DNA of 64,000 nucleotides from JACRCG01 sp964524835. Its GTDB lineage: Bacteria > Desulfobacterota > Desulfuromonadia > Geobacterales > Pseudopelobacteraceae. Of the stretch, positions 54,813 through 63,797 are shown one piece after another. The position numbers and the translations under genes were made by a program. The first letter of the stretch is position 1. Each line of letters starts with the position of its first letter. The stretch is from NCBI GenBank assembly GCA_964524835.1, contig CAZGEG010000001.1:124001-188000 (forward strand), given 5' to 3'. The notes beneath the pieces were generated by a model that worked only from the letters and a program-made list of their open reading frames with translations, made no database searches and had not been told where the DNA came from.

Positions 54813-55907
54813 CTAAAGCCAACGTTTCTTTCTGAAGTATGCCACCATCAGCAGCGCCATCGTGACCATCATTCCCCAGAGGATGAAATAACCGCTCTTC
54901 CACTCCAGCTCCGGCAAGTATTTGAAGTTCATGCCGTAGACCCCGACGAGAAAGGTCAACGGCATGAAAATCGTGCCGATCACGGTCAGAAACTTCATCA
55001 CCTCGTTGGTGCGGTTGCTGATGCTGGAAAGGTAGAGGTCGAGCATGCCGGAGAGCAGGTCGCGGTAGGTCTCGACCGTATCGATGACCTGAACGGTATG
55101 ATCGTAGACATCGCGGAAATAAATGCGGGTGGCATCCTGCAGCAGATGGCTGTCGCCCCTCTCCAGGAAGGAGATCGCCTCGCGCAGCGGCCATACGGTC
55201 TTGCGCAGGTAGATGATCTCCTTCTTCATGCCGTTGATACGGTGGAGCGACATCTGGTCCGGTGCCAGGGCCAATTCCTCCTCGACATCGACGATCCGCT
55301 CGCCGAACCCTTCAAGAATGCTGAAATAGCCGTCGACAATGGCATCGATCAGGGAGTAGGCCAGATAATCGGCCCCCATGCTGCGGATCTTCCCCTTGCC
55401 GCCACGGATACGGTCACGGACCGAGTCGAATGCATCCCCCTTGATCCCCTCCTGGAAGGTGAACAGGTAGTCCGGTCCGAGAATGATGCTGAGCTGTTCC
55501 GAACTGAAATCCCCCTCCTCCGTCGGGTGGAGCATCTTCAGCACGATGAAGAGGTATTCGTCGTAATCCTCGATTTTCGGACGTTGCACGGTATTGACGA
55601 TATCTTCCAGTACCAGCGGGTGAAAGGAGTGCTTTTCGCCAATGGCACGGATCAGTTCGACATCATGCACCCCTTCGACATCAACCCATACAACGGCGCC
55701 GGCGCAGGGATTCCCCAGGTATTCGTCAACCTGTTCGAAATGGCGCTCCTCGATTCCGTCCGGAGAATAGCTGATGACGGAAATCCGGACCGACCGGTCC
55801 GATTTGTCGCCGATATGTACCAGGGTACCGGGGGGAAGGCCGCTCTTGACTGAGCGTTTCTTATGAAATCGTGTGCCGGTTAGCATGGCAGAGTCTTTCT
55901 TGTTCAT
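54813..55907 (-). CDS. corA: Magnesium/cobalt channel CorA
   Basis: 364 aa. Large N-terminal cytoplasmic alpha-beta domain, long coiled helix (about 230-300), and two C-terminal membrane helices with the selectivity motif YGMNF near 322. The loop after it (KYLPELEWKSGYF) is acidic, as in true CorA channels. Imports Mg2+ (also Co2+, Ni2+) driven by the membrane potential. Co-directional with the small membrane protein. Confidence 0.95.
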   Translation of the reverse strand: MNKKDSAMLTGTRFHKKRSVKSGLPPGTLVHIGDKSDRSVRISVISYSPDGIEERHFEQVDEYLGNPCAGAVVWVDVEGVHDVELIRAIGEKHSFHPLVLEDIVNTVQRPKIEDYDEYLFIVLKMLHPTEEGDFSSEQLSIILGPDYLFTFQEGIKGDAFDSVRDRIRGGKGKIRSMGADYLAYSLIDAIVDGYFSILEGFGERIVDVEEELALAPDQMSLHRINGMKKEIIYLRKTVWPLREAISFLERGDSHLLQDATRIYFRDVYDHTVQVIDTVETYRDLLSGMLDLYLSSISNRTNEVMKFLTVIGTIFMPLTFLVGVYGMNFKYLPELEWKSGYFILWGMMVTMALLMVAYFRKKRWL

Positions 55908-56082
55908 TAATCGTCCTGTAACACTCGTTTCTTCGAAATCCGGTGTACGGGGCTGAGGCTTACGGTCGTGACAAAGCGGAGACCCGTGGCACCGCTGTTG
56001 GAAATTGATTCAGCTATGAACATGGGTCGTGTCCGGAAAAACTTTCACTGCTCAGGTGCGACACCCTGAAGTGTCTACTTGT

Positions 56083-56475
56083 TTAAGCTGCCAACTCTTG
56101 CAATACTTCCGGATGCCGCGTAGCCACTTTCAATAACGTAGCTGCTGCCCCAGATGGCATTTTCCTCCCTTGCTCCCATTCTTGAAGAGTACGCACCGAG
56201 ACGCCCAGAAGTCTGGCAAATGGTACTTGAGCCAAGCCAGTCGCTGCTCTTGCTGCTGCAACTTGAGCTTTTTCAGCTGGGATGACTTCGTCTTTTTCTA
56301 TTGTACCGTCACGCCTCAAAATCACTCGACGAATTGATCCGTCTTGTTGTGGCGTGAATTCTGTTTTTCTGGCCCATTCGCCGCGTTTCATATCTTTCAA
56401 AGCCTGCAATTGCTCGGCATTCAAATCACGCCTGTTTTCCCATTCAGCCAGTTCATTTCCGGATAGTCTAGCCAT
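56083..56475 (-). CDS. HTH (XRE) antitoxin-like regulator
   Basis: 130 aa. C-terminal helix-turn-helix: ARAATGLAQVPFARLLGVSVRTLQEWEQGRKMPSGAAATLL (read in parts, about 72-112), the HigA-like pattern SVRTLQxWEQGRxxP. The N-terminal half is charged with an internal beta hairpin (GSIRRVILRRDGTIEKDE). Such proteins usually pair with a RelE/HigB toxin upstream. Here the upstream frame is broken and its stop codon overlaps this start, so the antitoxin appears orphaned. GGAGG lies nine bases ahead. Confidence 0.75.
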   Translation of the reverse strand: MARLSGNELAEWENRRDLNAEQLQALKDMKRGEWARKTEFTPQQDGSIRRVILRRDGTIEKDEVIPAEKAQVAAARAATGLAQVPFARLLGVSVRTLQEWEQGRKMPSGAAATLLKVATRHPEVLQELAA

Positions 56476-56649
56476 TTTCAAAAACCTCCATGAGGCGTTT
56501 TAACAGGTCGGGATCAAGGTTTCCTATACTTTCTTTGCAAACATAGCAACCTGCACGATCTATCCTGAACAGAGAGGCAGGAAACAAATGATACTTACAC
56601 CACCTCTTTTTCCTCGTCCCATAATTGCCCATTGCAGCTTCGGCACTGG
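56468..56649 (-). pseudogene. Frameshifted RelE/HigB-type toxin remnant
   Basis: One frame (56649 to about 56585) reads PKLQWAIMGRGKRGGVSIIC, closely like the GVRKLRWAxxGRGKRGGVRVIYY core of RelE/HigB toxins. The other frame continues with CYVCKESIGNLDPDLLKRLM and EVFENG to a TAG overlapping the antitoxin ATG, like the toxin tail (YaKneqdnLtpdqlk.L). A single-base shift near the CTGCC of 56580-56590 would join them. The N-terminus is missing. The 54-aa frame 56468-56632 alone is an alternative reading. Confidence 0.5.
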
Positions 56650-56935
56650 AGCAGTGTACGTCTCAAGCGTATAATGGTCAAGTGGAATGTGTTATGGCTT
56701 AGCTACATGGCTACAGCATTGCGTAGAATATATCCAACCTCTCTGAAGTAAAACCCAGGCTTTTTAAGGGCGACTAAATGATACAAAACACTCTGCTGAC
56801 ACAGGCGTAATAAAGCAAAAAGACCGCATACTCTTATCGGAAAGAGTTTGCGGTCATTTTTTGAATCTGGATTTCTATTTGTTAGTTTTGCCAGGCGTTT
56901 AGATTTTGTTATATCTGAAAGGCACTGCCACTGTA
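56633..56935. other. Mostly gene-free stretch upstream of the toxin remnant
   Basis: Contains the front part of the toxin remnant (to about 56649), decayed frames with no recognisable match, and the terminator at 56822-56855. Confidence 0.5.
56822..56855 (-). terminator. Bidirectional intrinsic terminator
   Basis: GACCGCA/TGCGGTC stem extended by CTCTT/AAGAG, with TTTTTG on the minus side and ATTTTTTG on the plus side. It ends the barrel-protein transcript. Confidence 0.85.
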
Positions 56936-57538
56936 TTAAAAGTTGAAACGAAGGCCGGCCAACAGGTTATGGCTACCGTAGGTTACATCAACTCCTTGAA
57001 TGTCCGCATCTGTTGTACCCATATAACGATAACCAACATCAAGGGTTACTTTTTTGTTGAGAGCAAAGCCACAGCCAACACCAACCTGATAGGCAATAAC
57101 GGTGTCATCATCGTCTACGTCTAAGTCAGCTGAGTCAATTGATAAACTTGCTATGCCTAAACCAGCCATTACATATGGCGTTATCATGGGATTGGCGGCA
57201 AAATCAATGTAACCATTACCCATAAGGCTAAGCACGCTTGCGTCACCATTTACTGTGGCCGAACCAAAACCTGGTACGGAAACTGAGTCTAAATCAGAAG
57301 TTTTATATCCAAGTTCAGCTTCAAGTCTACCCATGCCAATTTTTTGCCCTACTGTGGCGCTAATTGCCATGCCTGTATCAAAAGTCAATTCAGCATCAGA
57401 AAAACCCGGCTCGCTCAAATCACTGTCACTTGGCATTGTAAACCCGATGTTAAAGCCTAAATACGGTGCGTCAGCCGACATTGCCGGTGTTGAAAGACAG
57501 AGACAAAGACCGACAAATAACGCTACTTTTCTAAACAT
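56936..57538 (-). CDS. Outer-membrane beta-barrel protein (OmpW/OMP_b-brl type)
   Basis: 200 aa. Signal peptide 1-21 (ends PAMSA), then amphipathic strands (YLGFNIGFTMP, MAISATVGQKI, RLEAELGYKTS, PYVMAGLGIAS, TVIAYQVGVGCGFAL, VTLDVGYRYMG) and the C-terminal HNLLAGLRFNF with terminal phenylalanine. Acidic loops (SDSDL, DVDDDDT) may bind calcium. The ATG at 57538 has AAGGGG ahead. The region is more AT-rich than its neighbours. Monocistronic, with a candidate promoter and operator. Confidence 0.85.
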   Translation of the reverse strand: MFRKVALFVGLCLCLSTPAMSADAPYLGFNIGFTMPSDSDLSEPGFSDAELTFDTGMAISATVGQKIGMGRLEAELGYKTSDLDSVSVPGFGSATVNGDASVLSLMGNGYIDFAANPMITPYVMAGLGIASLSIDSADLDVDDDDTVIAYQVGVGCGFALNKKVTLDVGYRYMGTTDADIQGVDVTYGSHNLLAGLRFNF

Positions 57539-57573
57539 AATTACCCCTTTTTTCTGCGTAAATTTGATTACCA

Positions 57574-57602
57574 TTTATACGCTTTATAAAAGCTTTTTTC
57601 AA
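57574..57602 (-). promoter_or_regulatory. Candidate promoter of the barrel gene
   Basis: Minus strand: TTGAAA (57602-57597), 17-base spacer, TATAAA (57579-57574), 36 bases ahead of the ATG. Confidence 0.6.
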
Positions 57603-57620
57603 TATGAAATGAATATATTT

Positions 57621-57637
57621 TTGCATACTGTATACAG
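57621..57637 (-). promoter_or_regulatory. Palindromic site related to the idh operator
   Basis: Minus strand CTGTATACAGTATGCAA; it differs at three positions from TTGTATACTGTATACAA-type site at 18843-18859. It lies just upstream of the -35 box, so an activator role is possible. Confidence 0.45.
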
Positions 57638-57691
57638 CTGGTCATGATTCAGTGCCAGTGCTGATATTTTTTAGCATTGAGGCTGTACGAA

Positions 57692-58297
57692 TCACACCCG
57701 ATACCCCTTCGGCCCTTCCTTCACCACGTTCAGCTCCGCCAGATCCCGCTCGAAAACATCCCACAGGCTGATTGTCAGCCCCGGAAGCGACACAAGAGGC
57801 ATTTCCTCATGCCACGGGAAAATATCCGCCCGGCCGTATTTCCCCTCCACCAGACGATAGCGTTCTACCAAATCGCCCACCGGGTCCACCAGCAGATATT
57901 CCGGCACGCCGAAGCGCTCGTACAGCTCAAGCTTCAGCTTTTTGTCCATGAAAGAATTGGATGGTGAGATTACTTCGATGACCAGGTCAGGTGCGCCCTG
58001 GATGTTGGCATCGGTGATCTTGCTCTTGTTACAGACTACAAGCACATCAGGCTGAACTACGTTGTAGTCGTCAAAGACGACATCGGTGGGGGCAATGAAG
58101 GGAATGCAGGGTTTACCGGCAAGCGCGTTCCCAATGATGCGGTAGAAATTGCCGGTAACCTTCTGATGCCTGATGTTTGGAGCGGCTGTCATAGCATAGG
58201 CATGGCCGTCGATGATCTGCCAGCGTTCATCCTCCGGCCACTCCTTGTATTCGTTCCACGAAAACATCTGCGATGTTTTTTCTGCGGTAAATGTCAT
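57692..58297 (-). CDS. Uma2-family (DUF820) PD-(D/E)XK nuclease-like protein
   Basis: 201 aa. Uma2 signatures: EYKEWPEDERWQIIDGHAYAM near 17, VVQPDVLVVC near 97, APDLVIEVISPSN near 115 and KKLKLELYERFGVPEYLLVDP near 130. The spaced D, E and K residues fit a restriction-nuclease-like fold; biological role unknown. Uma2 genes are often multicopy and mobile. Monocistronic here. Confidence 0.88.
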   Translation of the reverse strand: MTFTAEKTSQMFSWNEYKEWPEDERWQIIDGHAYAMTAAPNIRHQKVTGNFYRIIGNALAGKPCIPFIAPTDVVFDDYNVVQPDVLVVCNKSKITDANIQGAPDLVIEVISPSNSFMDKKLKLELYERFGVPEYLLVDPVGDLVERYRLVEGKYGRADIFPWHEEMPLVSLPGLTISLWDVFERDLAELNVVKEGPKGYRV

Positions 58298-58339
58298 GAC
58301 ATGAGCCTCCTTCTTAAGGCTATTGCTCTTGTGATTCCA

Positions 58340-59302
58340 TCATATACCAAGAATCTCCGACATATGCAGCAGGTCTTCGTTCAGTTTCTTCTGGCCACCG
58401 TTTACCACCATGCCCAGCAGCGTGGTGGTGAGAGAGCTTGCCGACAGTCCAACCATGACACCCTTGGTGCCGGAGAGCAGGAGCTCCACCGATTTTATGC
58501 CGAAGCGGCTCCCGAGCAGGCGGTCAAAAACCGACGGCGCCCCCCCCCGCTGATAGTGACCCAGCACGGTCACGCGGGTCTCGAAGCCGATGGCGTTCTT
58601 GATGCCGTCGGCAACTTCCTGTGCATGCCCGGCCCCCTCGGCCATGATGATCAGGGCGTTGGTCCGCCCCTCGTCATAGCGCTGGCGCAGCTGGTGGCAC
58701 ATCTCATTCAGGTCGAGTTCGACCTCGGGAACGATGGCGAATTCGGCTCCGGAAGCTATCGCGGCGGTCGAAGCAAGATAACCGGAATTGCGCCCCATGA
58801 CTTCGACGATAAAGGCGCGGTCGTGGGAACTGGCGGTGTCCTTGATGCAGTCCACGGCATAAATGATGTTGTTGAGCGCGGTATCGACCCCCAGCGCCAT
58901 GTCGGTATAGGCGATGTCGTTGTCGATGCTGGCCGGGATGCCGATCACCGGGAAGCCCATCTTGTCCAGCGCCAGGGCGCCGCTCAACGAGCCGTCGCCG
59001 CCGATCACGATCAAACCCTCGACCTTCTCGCTGAGCAGGTTTTCCAGCGCCTTCTGCCGCCCCTCTTCGGTGCGGAATTCCGGCGAGCGCGCCGACTGCA
59101 GGAAGGTCCCGCCCCGCTGCATCGTTCCGGAGACTGCCTGGGTGTTGAGGACGATGAAATCGTTCTTGAGAAGGCCGGCGTACCCCTTGCGATACCCGAT
59201 CATTTCGATGTCGTTGGCGATGGCGGTCCGGGCGGCGGCGCGGATGGTGGCATTCATGCCGGAGCAGTCACCGCCGCTGGTCAGGATTGCAAGTCGTTTC
59301 AA
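58340..59302 (-). CDS. pfkA: 6-Phosphofructokinase
   Basis: 320 aa, ATP-type PfkA. TSGGDCSGMNATIR near 8, GGDGSLSGA near 99 (glycine where PPi enzymes have aspartate, indicating ATP use), SIDNDIAYTDMALG near 122 with catalytic aspartates, and MGRNSGYLA near 167. Commits fructose-6-phosphate to glycolysis. The 9-C tract in the gene is in frame. It is the downstream end of glgP-rarA-START, fitting glycogen use. Confidence 0.94.
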   Translation of the reverse strand: MKRLAILTSGGDCSGMNATIRAAARTAIANDIEMIGYRKGYAGLLKNDFIVLNTQAVSGTMQRGGTFLQSARSPEFRTEEGRQKALENLLSEKVEGLIVIGGDGSLSGALALDKMGFPVIGIPASIDNDIAYTDMALGVDTALNNIIYAVDCIKDTASSHDRAFIVEVMGRNSGYLASTAAIASGAEFAIVPEVELDLNEMCHQLRQRYDEGRTNALIIMAEGAGHAQEVADGIKNAIGFETRVTVLGHYQRGGAPSVFDRLLGSRFGIKSVELLLSGTKGVMVGLSASSLTTTLLGMVVNGGQKKLNEDLLHMSEILGI

Positions 59303-59330
59303 GGAAAAACCTCCAGATGTATAGAATATA

Positions 59331-59792
59331 TCATTTTTTCGGAAAGAGTTCCGTCAGTGCCCTGCTGCGGTAGTCAAAAATACTCGCCAGGCGGGGCGCC
59401 ACGAACAGCCGGTTGATCAGGCCGGCCAGCTGGTCGTGGTGAAGCAGGTAATGAACGAGGTCATGCATCTCGACTCCACCATCCACCTCGCGAAAGCGGT
59501 GCTGGTGGTGCCAGAAACGATACGGGCCAAAACGCTGCTCGTCAACAAAGAAATCGGGGCTCTCCACGTGGGTGATCTCGGTCGTCCAGTTGACGGACAT
59601 CCGCAGCAGCGGGCGCAGGGTATAGGTGATGATCTGGCCGGCGTACACGTCTCCCTGGTGCGGCGACGTGATGCGGAAATCCATGTCCGGCGGGGTGATC
59701 CTGCCCAGGTTGGCCGGGTTGGAAAAGAACTTCCAGGCCGCTGCGCGTGTGATCGGCAGGATCTGGGTGCGCTCGAGGGTAAACGGTTTCAT
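59331..59792 (-). CDS. START-like (SRPBCC) ligand-binding protein
   Basis: 153 aa. One SRPBCC/polyketide-cyclase-like fold: opening FTLERTQILPITRAAAWKFF, central DVYAGQIITYTLRP and FREVDGGVEMHDLVHYLL, closing helix. Similar proteins are annotated as coenzyme-Q-binding or cyclase-like, but no ligand is known. The ATG at 59792 overlaps the rarA stop by four bases. An AGGGGGG run precedes the start. Confidence 0.8.
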   Translation of the reverse strand: MKPFTLERTQILPITRAAAWKFFSNPANLGRITPPDMDFRITSPHQGDVYAGQIITYTLRPLLRMSVNWTTEITHVESPDFFVDEQRFGPYRFWHHQHRFREVDGGVEMHDLVHYLLHHDQLAGLINRLFVAPRLASIFDYRSRALTELFPKK

Positions 59793-61126
59793 GACGCCCC
59801 CCCCTTCCTGTTTTTCAGCCACTCCATCCGCTCCAGGATGCTCTTTTCATAGCCGTGCCCCGTCGGCTCGTAAAACTTCCGCCCGGCCAGCGCCTCCGGC
59901 AGGCATTCCTGCCCGGAGTAGCCGTCTTCATAATCGTGGGCATACTGGTACCCTTTGCCGTACCCCTGCTCCTTCATCAGTTTCGTCGGGGCGTTGCGGA
60001 TGTGCATCGGCACCGGCAGCGCGCCGCTTTTGCGGACCTCGGCCAGAGCGGAGTTGATGCCGACGTACGAGGCGTTCGATTTCGGGGCGGTGGCCAGGTA
60101 GGTGACCGCCTGCCCCAGGATGATGCGCCCCTCCGGCATGCCGATAACCTGGAACGCCTGCAGGGCGGAAACCGCGACCTGGAGAGCACGCGGGTCGGCG
60201 TTGCCTATATCCTCGGAGGCCATGACCATCATCCGCCGGAGGATGAAGATCGGGTCCTCCCCCGCTTCCAGCATGCGCGCCAGCCAGTACAGGGCCGCAT
60301 CCGGGTCGCTCCCCCTGAGCGACTTAATGAAGGCGGAGATGACGTTGTAATGTTCCTCCCCCCCCTTGTCGTACAGCAGCGCCTTTTTCTGCTGCGCCTC
60401 CTGGGCGGTTTCGAGGGTTATCGCGCCGTCCAGCGCCAGGTCCGCCGCGACTTCCAACGTGTTCAGGGCGGAGCGGGCATCCCCGTCCGCCTGGGAAGCG
60501 AGAAAATCCAGCGCCTCGGCGGCTGCCGAGAGGCCGCGGCTTCCGAGGCCGCGTTCAACGTCTGCCAACGCCTGCTCCAGCAGCCCCCGCACGGCGGCCG
60601 GTTCGAGCTGCTGCAGCGTCAGGACGCGGCAGCGGGAGAGCAGCGGCGCGATGACTTCGAAGGAGGGGTTCTCGGTCGTGGCGCCGATGATCGTGACGAC
60701 CCCTTTTTCGATATAGGGAAGAAAGGCGTCCTGCTGGGATTTGTTGAAGCGGTGGATCTCGTCGATGAACAGCACCGTGCGGACGCCTCGGGACGCATAG
60801 CGCTCGGCTTCCCGGAAGGTTTCCCTGATCTCCTTGACCCCGGAGAGGATGGCGGAAAAGAAGATGAAGTGGGATTTCGTTTCGGCGGCGATGATATGGG
60901 CCAGCGTCGTCTTGCCGCAGCCGGGGGGGCCCCAGAGGATCAGTGACGCGAGAGAATCGTTCTCGATCATGCGCCGCAGGATACGCCCTTCGCCGACCAG
61001 GTGCTCCTGCCCGGTAAATTCGGCTACGGTGCGTGGCCGCATCCGTTCGGCAAGCGGCGCGTGCGGGGACGCTTCCAATGCGCTGTTTTTTCCGGAGTTC
61101 TGCCCCCAGAGATCAGGCGTGTCCAT
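59789..61126 (-). CDS. rarA: Replication-associated recombination protein RarA (MgsA)
   Basis: 445 aa AAA+ ATPase. Walker A WGPPGCGKTTLAHII near 68, Walker B FIDEIHRFNKSQQD near 120, sensor ATTENPSF near 152, and the C-terminal tetramerisation region ending with SGQECLPEALAGRKFYEPTGHG. Acts at stalled replication forks. The ATG at 61126 is 13 bases past the glgP stop. A longer reading from 61201 overlaps glgP. Confidence 0.94.
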   Translation of the reverse strand: MDTPDLWGQNSGKNSALEASPHAPLAERMRPRTVAEFTGQEHLVGEGRILRRMIENDSLASLILWGPPGCGKTTLAHIIAAETKSHFIFFSAILSGVKEIRETFREAERYASRGVRTVLFIDEIHRFNKSQQDAFLPYIEKGVVTIIGATTENPSFEVIAPLLSRCRVLTLQQLEPAAVRGLLEQALADVERGLGSRGLSAAAEALDFLASQADGDARSALNTLEVAADLALDGAITLETAQEAQQKKALLYDKGGEEHYNVISAFIKSLRGSDPDAALYWLARMLEAGEDPIFILRRMMVMASEDIGNADPRALQVAVSALQAFQVIGMPEGRIILGQAVTYLATAPKSNASYVGINSALAEVRKSGALPVPMHIRNAPTKLMKEQGYGKGYQYAHDYEDGYSGQECLPEALAGRKFYEPTGHGYEKSILERMEWLKNRKGGAS

Positions 61127-61139
61127 GGCCGGCGCGTCC

Positions 61140-63641
61140 CTACCGGAGATCCCGCCGGCTGTGGCGGCTGACGGTTTCCGGCTTGATGTCCCAGATGTCA
61201 CGGGCGTATTCGGCGATCGTGCGGTCGCTGGAAAACTTGCCCATCGCGGCGGTGTTGAGGATCGAGGTGCGCGCCCAATCGTGCGGCTGCAGGTACAACT
61301 TGTCGACCTCGTCCTGGCAGGCGATGTAGGATGAATAGTCGGCCAGCAGCAGGTAGTGGTCGAGCCCCAGCAGCATATCGACGATCGGCTTGAACATGGC
61401 TGGATCCAAGGGCGAAAAGCTGCCGTTGCCGATCATGTCGATTGCCTGCTTCAGTTCAGGATTGCGGGAATAATACTCATGCGGCTGGTAGCCGGCTTTT
61501 TTCAGTCCGGTGACCTGCGGGGCTGTCAGGCCGAAGATGAAGATGTTGTCCCGGCCGACCTCCTCCATGATCTCGATGTTGGCACCGTCCAGCGTACCAA
61601 CCGTCAGCGCCCCATTCAGTGAGTACTTCATGTTTCCGGTACCGGACGCCTCGGTGCCGGCGGTGGATATCTGCTCGGAAAGATCGGAGGCCGGGAAAAC
61701 CATTTCGGCCAGGGAAACGTTGTAGTTGCCGAGGAACACGACTTTCAGCAGGTTATTGACCTCCGGGTCGCTGTTGACGACGGCGCCGACGGCGTTGATC
61801 AGCCTGATGATCAGTTTGGCCATTGTATAGGAGGGGGCCGCCTTGCCGCCGAAGATCACGGTCCGCGGCGCAAAATTCCCCCCGGGGTTGGCCTTGATGC
61901 GGTTATAGCGGGTGATGACGTGCAGCACGTTCAGCAGCTGGCGCTTATACTCGTGGATCCGCTTTGTCTGGCAGTCGAACATCGAATCGGGCGACACGTC
62001 GATGCAGTTGTGGGCACGGATATAGTCGGCCAGCCGCACCTTGTTGGCACGCTTGACCTCGATCCACTGCTGCCGGAATTCAGGATCTTCAGCCAGGGGG
62101 ATCAATTGTTTCAGTTCGTCCAGATCGGTGACCCAGCCGTCGCCGATCCTTGAAGAGATCAGGTCGGACAGCCAGCGGTTGCAGTATTTCAGCCAGCGCC
62201 GCTGGGTGATGCCGTTGGTCTTGTTGTTGAAGCGCTCCGGCCAAAGCTCGTAAAAGTCGTGGAACAGGTCGTCTTTCAGTATGTCGCTATGCAGCGCCGA
62301 GACGCCGTTGACCGAGTGGCTGCCGACAATCGCCAGATGCGCCATGCGTACGCTCCGCTCGCCCTCCTCGCCGATGATCGACATCCGCTTCAGGCGGTCG
62401 TTGTCGCCCGGAAATCGGGCGATGATCTGCTGGATGAATAGTTCGTTGATGCGGTAGATGATCTGCAGATGGCGCGGCAGGATCCTCTCCATCATCCCCA
62501 CCGACCACTTTTCAAGCGCTTCAGGAAGCACCGTATGGTTGGTGTAGGCAAAGGTATTCAGCGCGATCTTCCAGGCTTCATCCCAGCCGAGCCGCTTCTC
62601 GTCGAGCAGGATCCGCAGCAGTTCAGGGATCGCCAGGGTCGGGTGGGTGTCGTTCAGCTGGATCGCCACCTTTTCCGGCAGCATCGCCAGGTTGTCATGC
62701 TTTTTTGCGAAGCGGTAGAAAATATCCTGCACCGTGGCGGAGGAGAGGAAATACTCCTGGCGGAGGCGCAGCTCCTTCCCCTCCGCCATATGGTCGGCCG
62801 GATAGAGGACTTTGGAAATGTTTTCGGTGCGCATCTTGGATTCGACCGCGCCGATGTAGTTCCCCTGGTTGAACGAGCCCAGTTCGAAATCACGGGTCGA
62901 TTTGGCGCTCCAGAGCCGCATCGTATTGACGGTCTCATTGCCGTACCCCGGAACCGGGAAATCGTAGGCCAGCGCCATGACGTCGGAGGTGTCGACCCAG
63001 GAGTAGTGCCTTTCACCCTTCTCGTCGGCGTAGCTGTCAACCCGGCCGTGGAACTTGACCTGGTGCAGGTGTTCCTGGCGGTCGAACTCCCACGGGTTGC
63101 CGTAGCGGAGCCAGTTGTCGGGATACTCGGCCTGGCTGCCGTTGACGATCTTCTGGTAGAACATCCCGTATTCGTAGCGGATGCCGTACCCGTAGGCCGG
63201 CAGGCTCATCGTCGCCATCGAATCGAGGAAGCAGGCCGCCAGGCGCCCCAGGCCGCCATTGCCCAGGCCGGCATCCCATTCCTCCTCCTGCAGGTCCTCG
63301 ACATCGATGCCCATCTGCTTGAGGGCGGTCTGCCACTCCTCCATGATCCCCAGGTTGATCAGGCTGTTGCCGAGGGTGCGCCCCATCAGGAACTCCATCG
63401 ACATGTAGTAGACCCGTTTGGCGTCATTGATATAGTAGGACTGCTGGGTATCGAGCCAGCGGTCGACCAGCACGTCGCGCACGGCGTACGCCAGCGCATG
63501 GTACAGATCGGCCTTGGTAGCGGAGTATTTGTCCTTGACCAGGGTATACTGCAGGTGGCGGAGAAAAGAGCGCTGCAGATCGGCTGTGGTCGGTTTTGTA
63601 TCGCAGTCGGGGAGCGGATCTTTTCTGGTCATGGCGTCCAT
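61140..63641 (-). CDS. glgP: Glycogen phosphorylase
   Basis: 833 aa, full-length GT35 enzyme releasing glucose-1-phosphate from glycogen. ALGNGGLGRLAACFLDS near 133, active-site loops, and the PLP lysine in EASGTGNMKYSLNGALTVGTL near 665. The N-terminal regulatory helix of animal enzymes is absent, as in other bacteria. First gene of the block with rarA, START-like and pfkA. Confidence 0.95.
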   Translation of the reverse strand: MDAMTRKDPLPDCDTKPTTADLQRSFLRHLQYTLVKDKYSATKADLYHALAYAVRDVLVDRWLDTQQSYYINDAKRVYYMSMEFLMGRTLGNSLINLGIMEEWQTALKQMGIDVEDLQEEEWDAGLGNGGLGRLAACFLDSMATMSLPAYGYGIRYEYGMFYQKIVNGSQAEYPDNWLRYGNPWEFDRQEHLHQVKFHGRVDSYADEKGERHYSWVDTSDVMALAYDFPVPGYGNETVNTMRLWSAKSTRDFELGSFNQGNYIGAVESKMRTENISKVLYPADHMAEGKELRLRQEYFLSSATVQDIFYRFAKKHDNLAMLPEKVAIQLNDTHPTLAIPELLRILLDEKRLGWDEAWKIALNTFAYTNHTVLPEALEKWSVGMMERILPRHLQIIYRINELFIQQIIARFPGDNDRLKRMSIIGEEGERSVRMAHLAIVGSHSVNGVSALHSDILKDDLFHDFYELWPERFNNKTNGITQRRWLKYCNRWLSDLISSRIGDGWVTDLDELKQLIPLAEDPEFRQQWIEVKRANKVRLADYIRAHNCIDVSPDSMFDCQTKRIHEYKRQLLNVLHVITRYNRIKANPGGNFAPRTVIFGGKAAPSYTMAKLIIRLINAVGAVVNSDPEVNNLLKVVFLGNYNVSLAEMVFPASDLSEQISTAGTEASGTGNMKYSLNGALTVGTLDGANIEIMEEVGRDNIFIFGLTAPQVTGLKKAGYQPHEYYSRNPELKQAIDMIGNGSFSPLDPAMFKPIVDMLLGLDHYLLLADYSSYIACQDEVDKLYLQPHDWARTSILNTAAMGKFSSDRTIAEYARDIWDIKPETVSRHSRRDLR

Positions 63642-63797
63642 CCTTTTAGCATTTATGCAGAAGATTAATTGCGTTGGCGCACGTATCCCGATTTATCGTG
63701 ACTGGTAACGGTAATGAACGAGGAACTATATAGATTTCTAACTCTTAATGCAAGGATGACCGTTTCATTTTGGCGCGATCTCTGCTATGATGGAAAT

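Noticed and set aside
54805..55194. Extended start for the four-helix membrane protein
   Set aside because: Lies inside corA in another frame; the added residues are proline/arginine-rich and the ATG at 54804 has a good ribosome site.
58340..59302. PPi-dependent phosphofructokinase
   Set aside because: The GGDGS motif has glycine where PPi-dependent enzymes carry aspartate.
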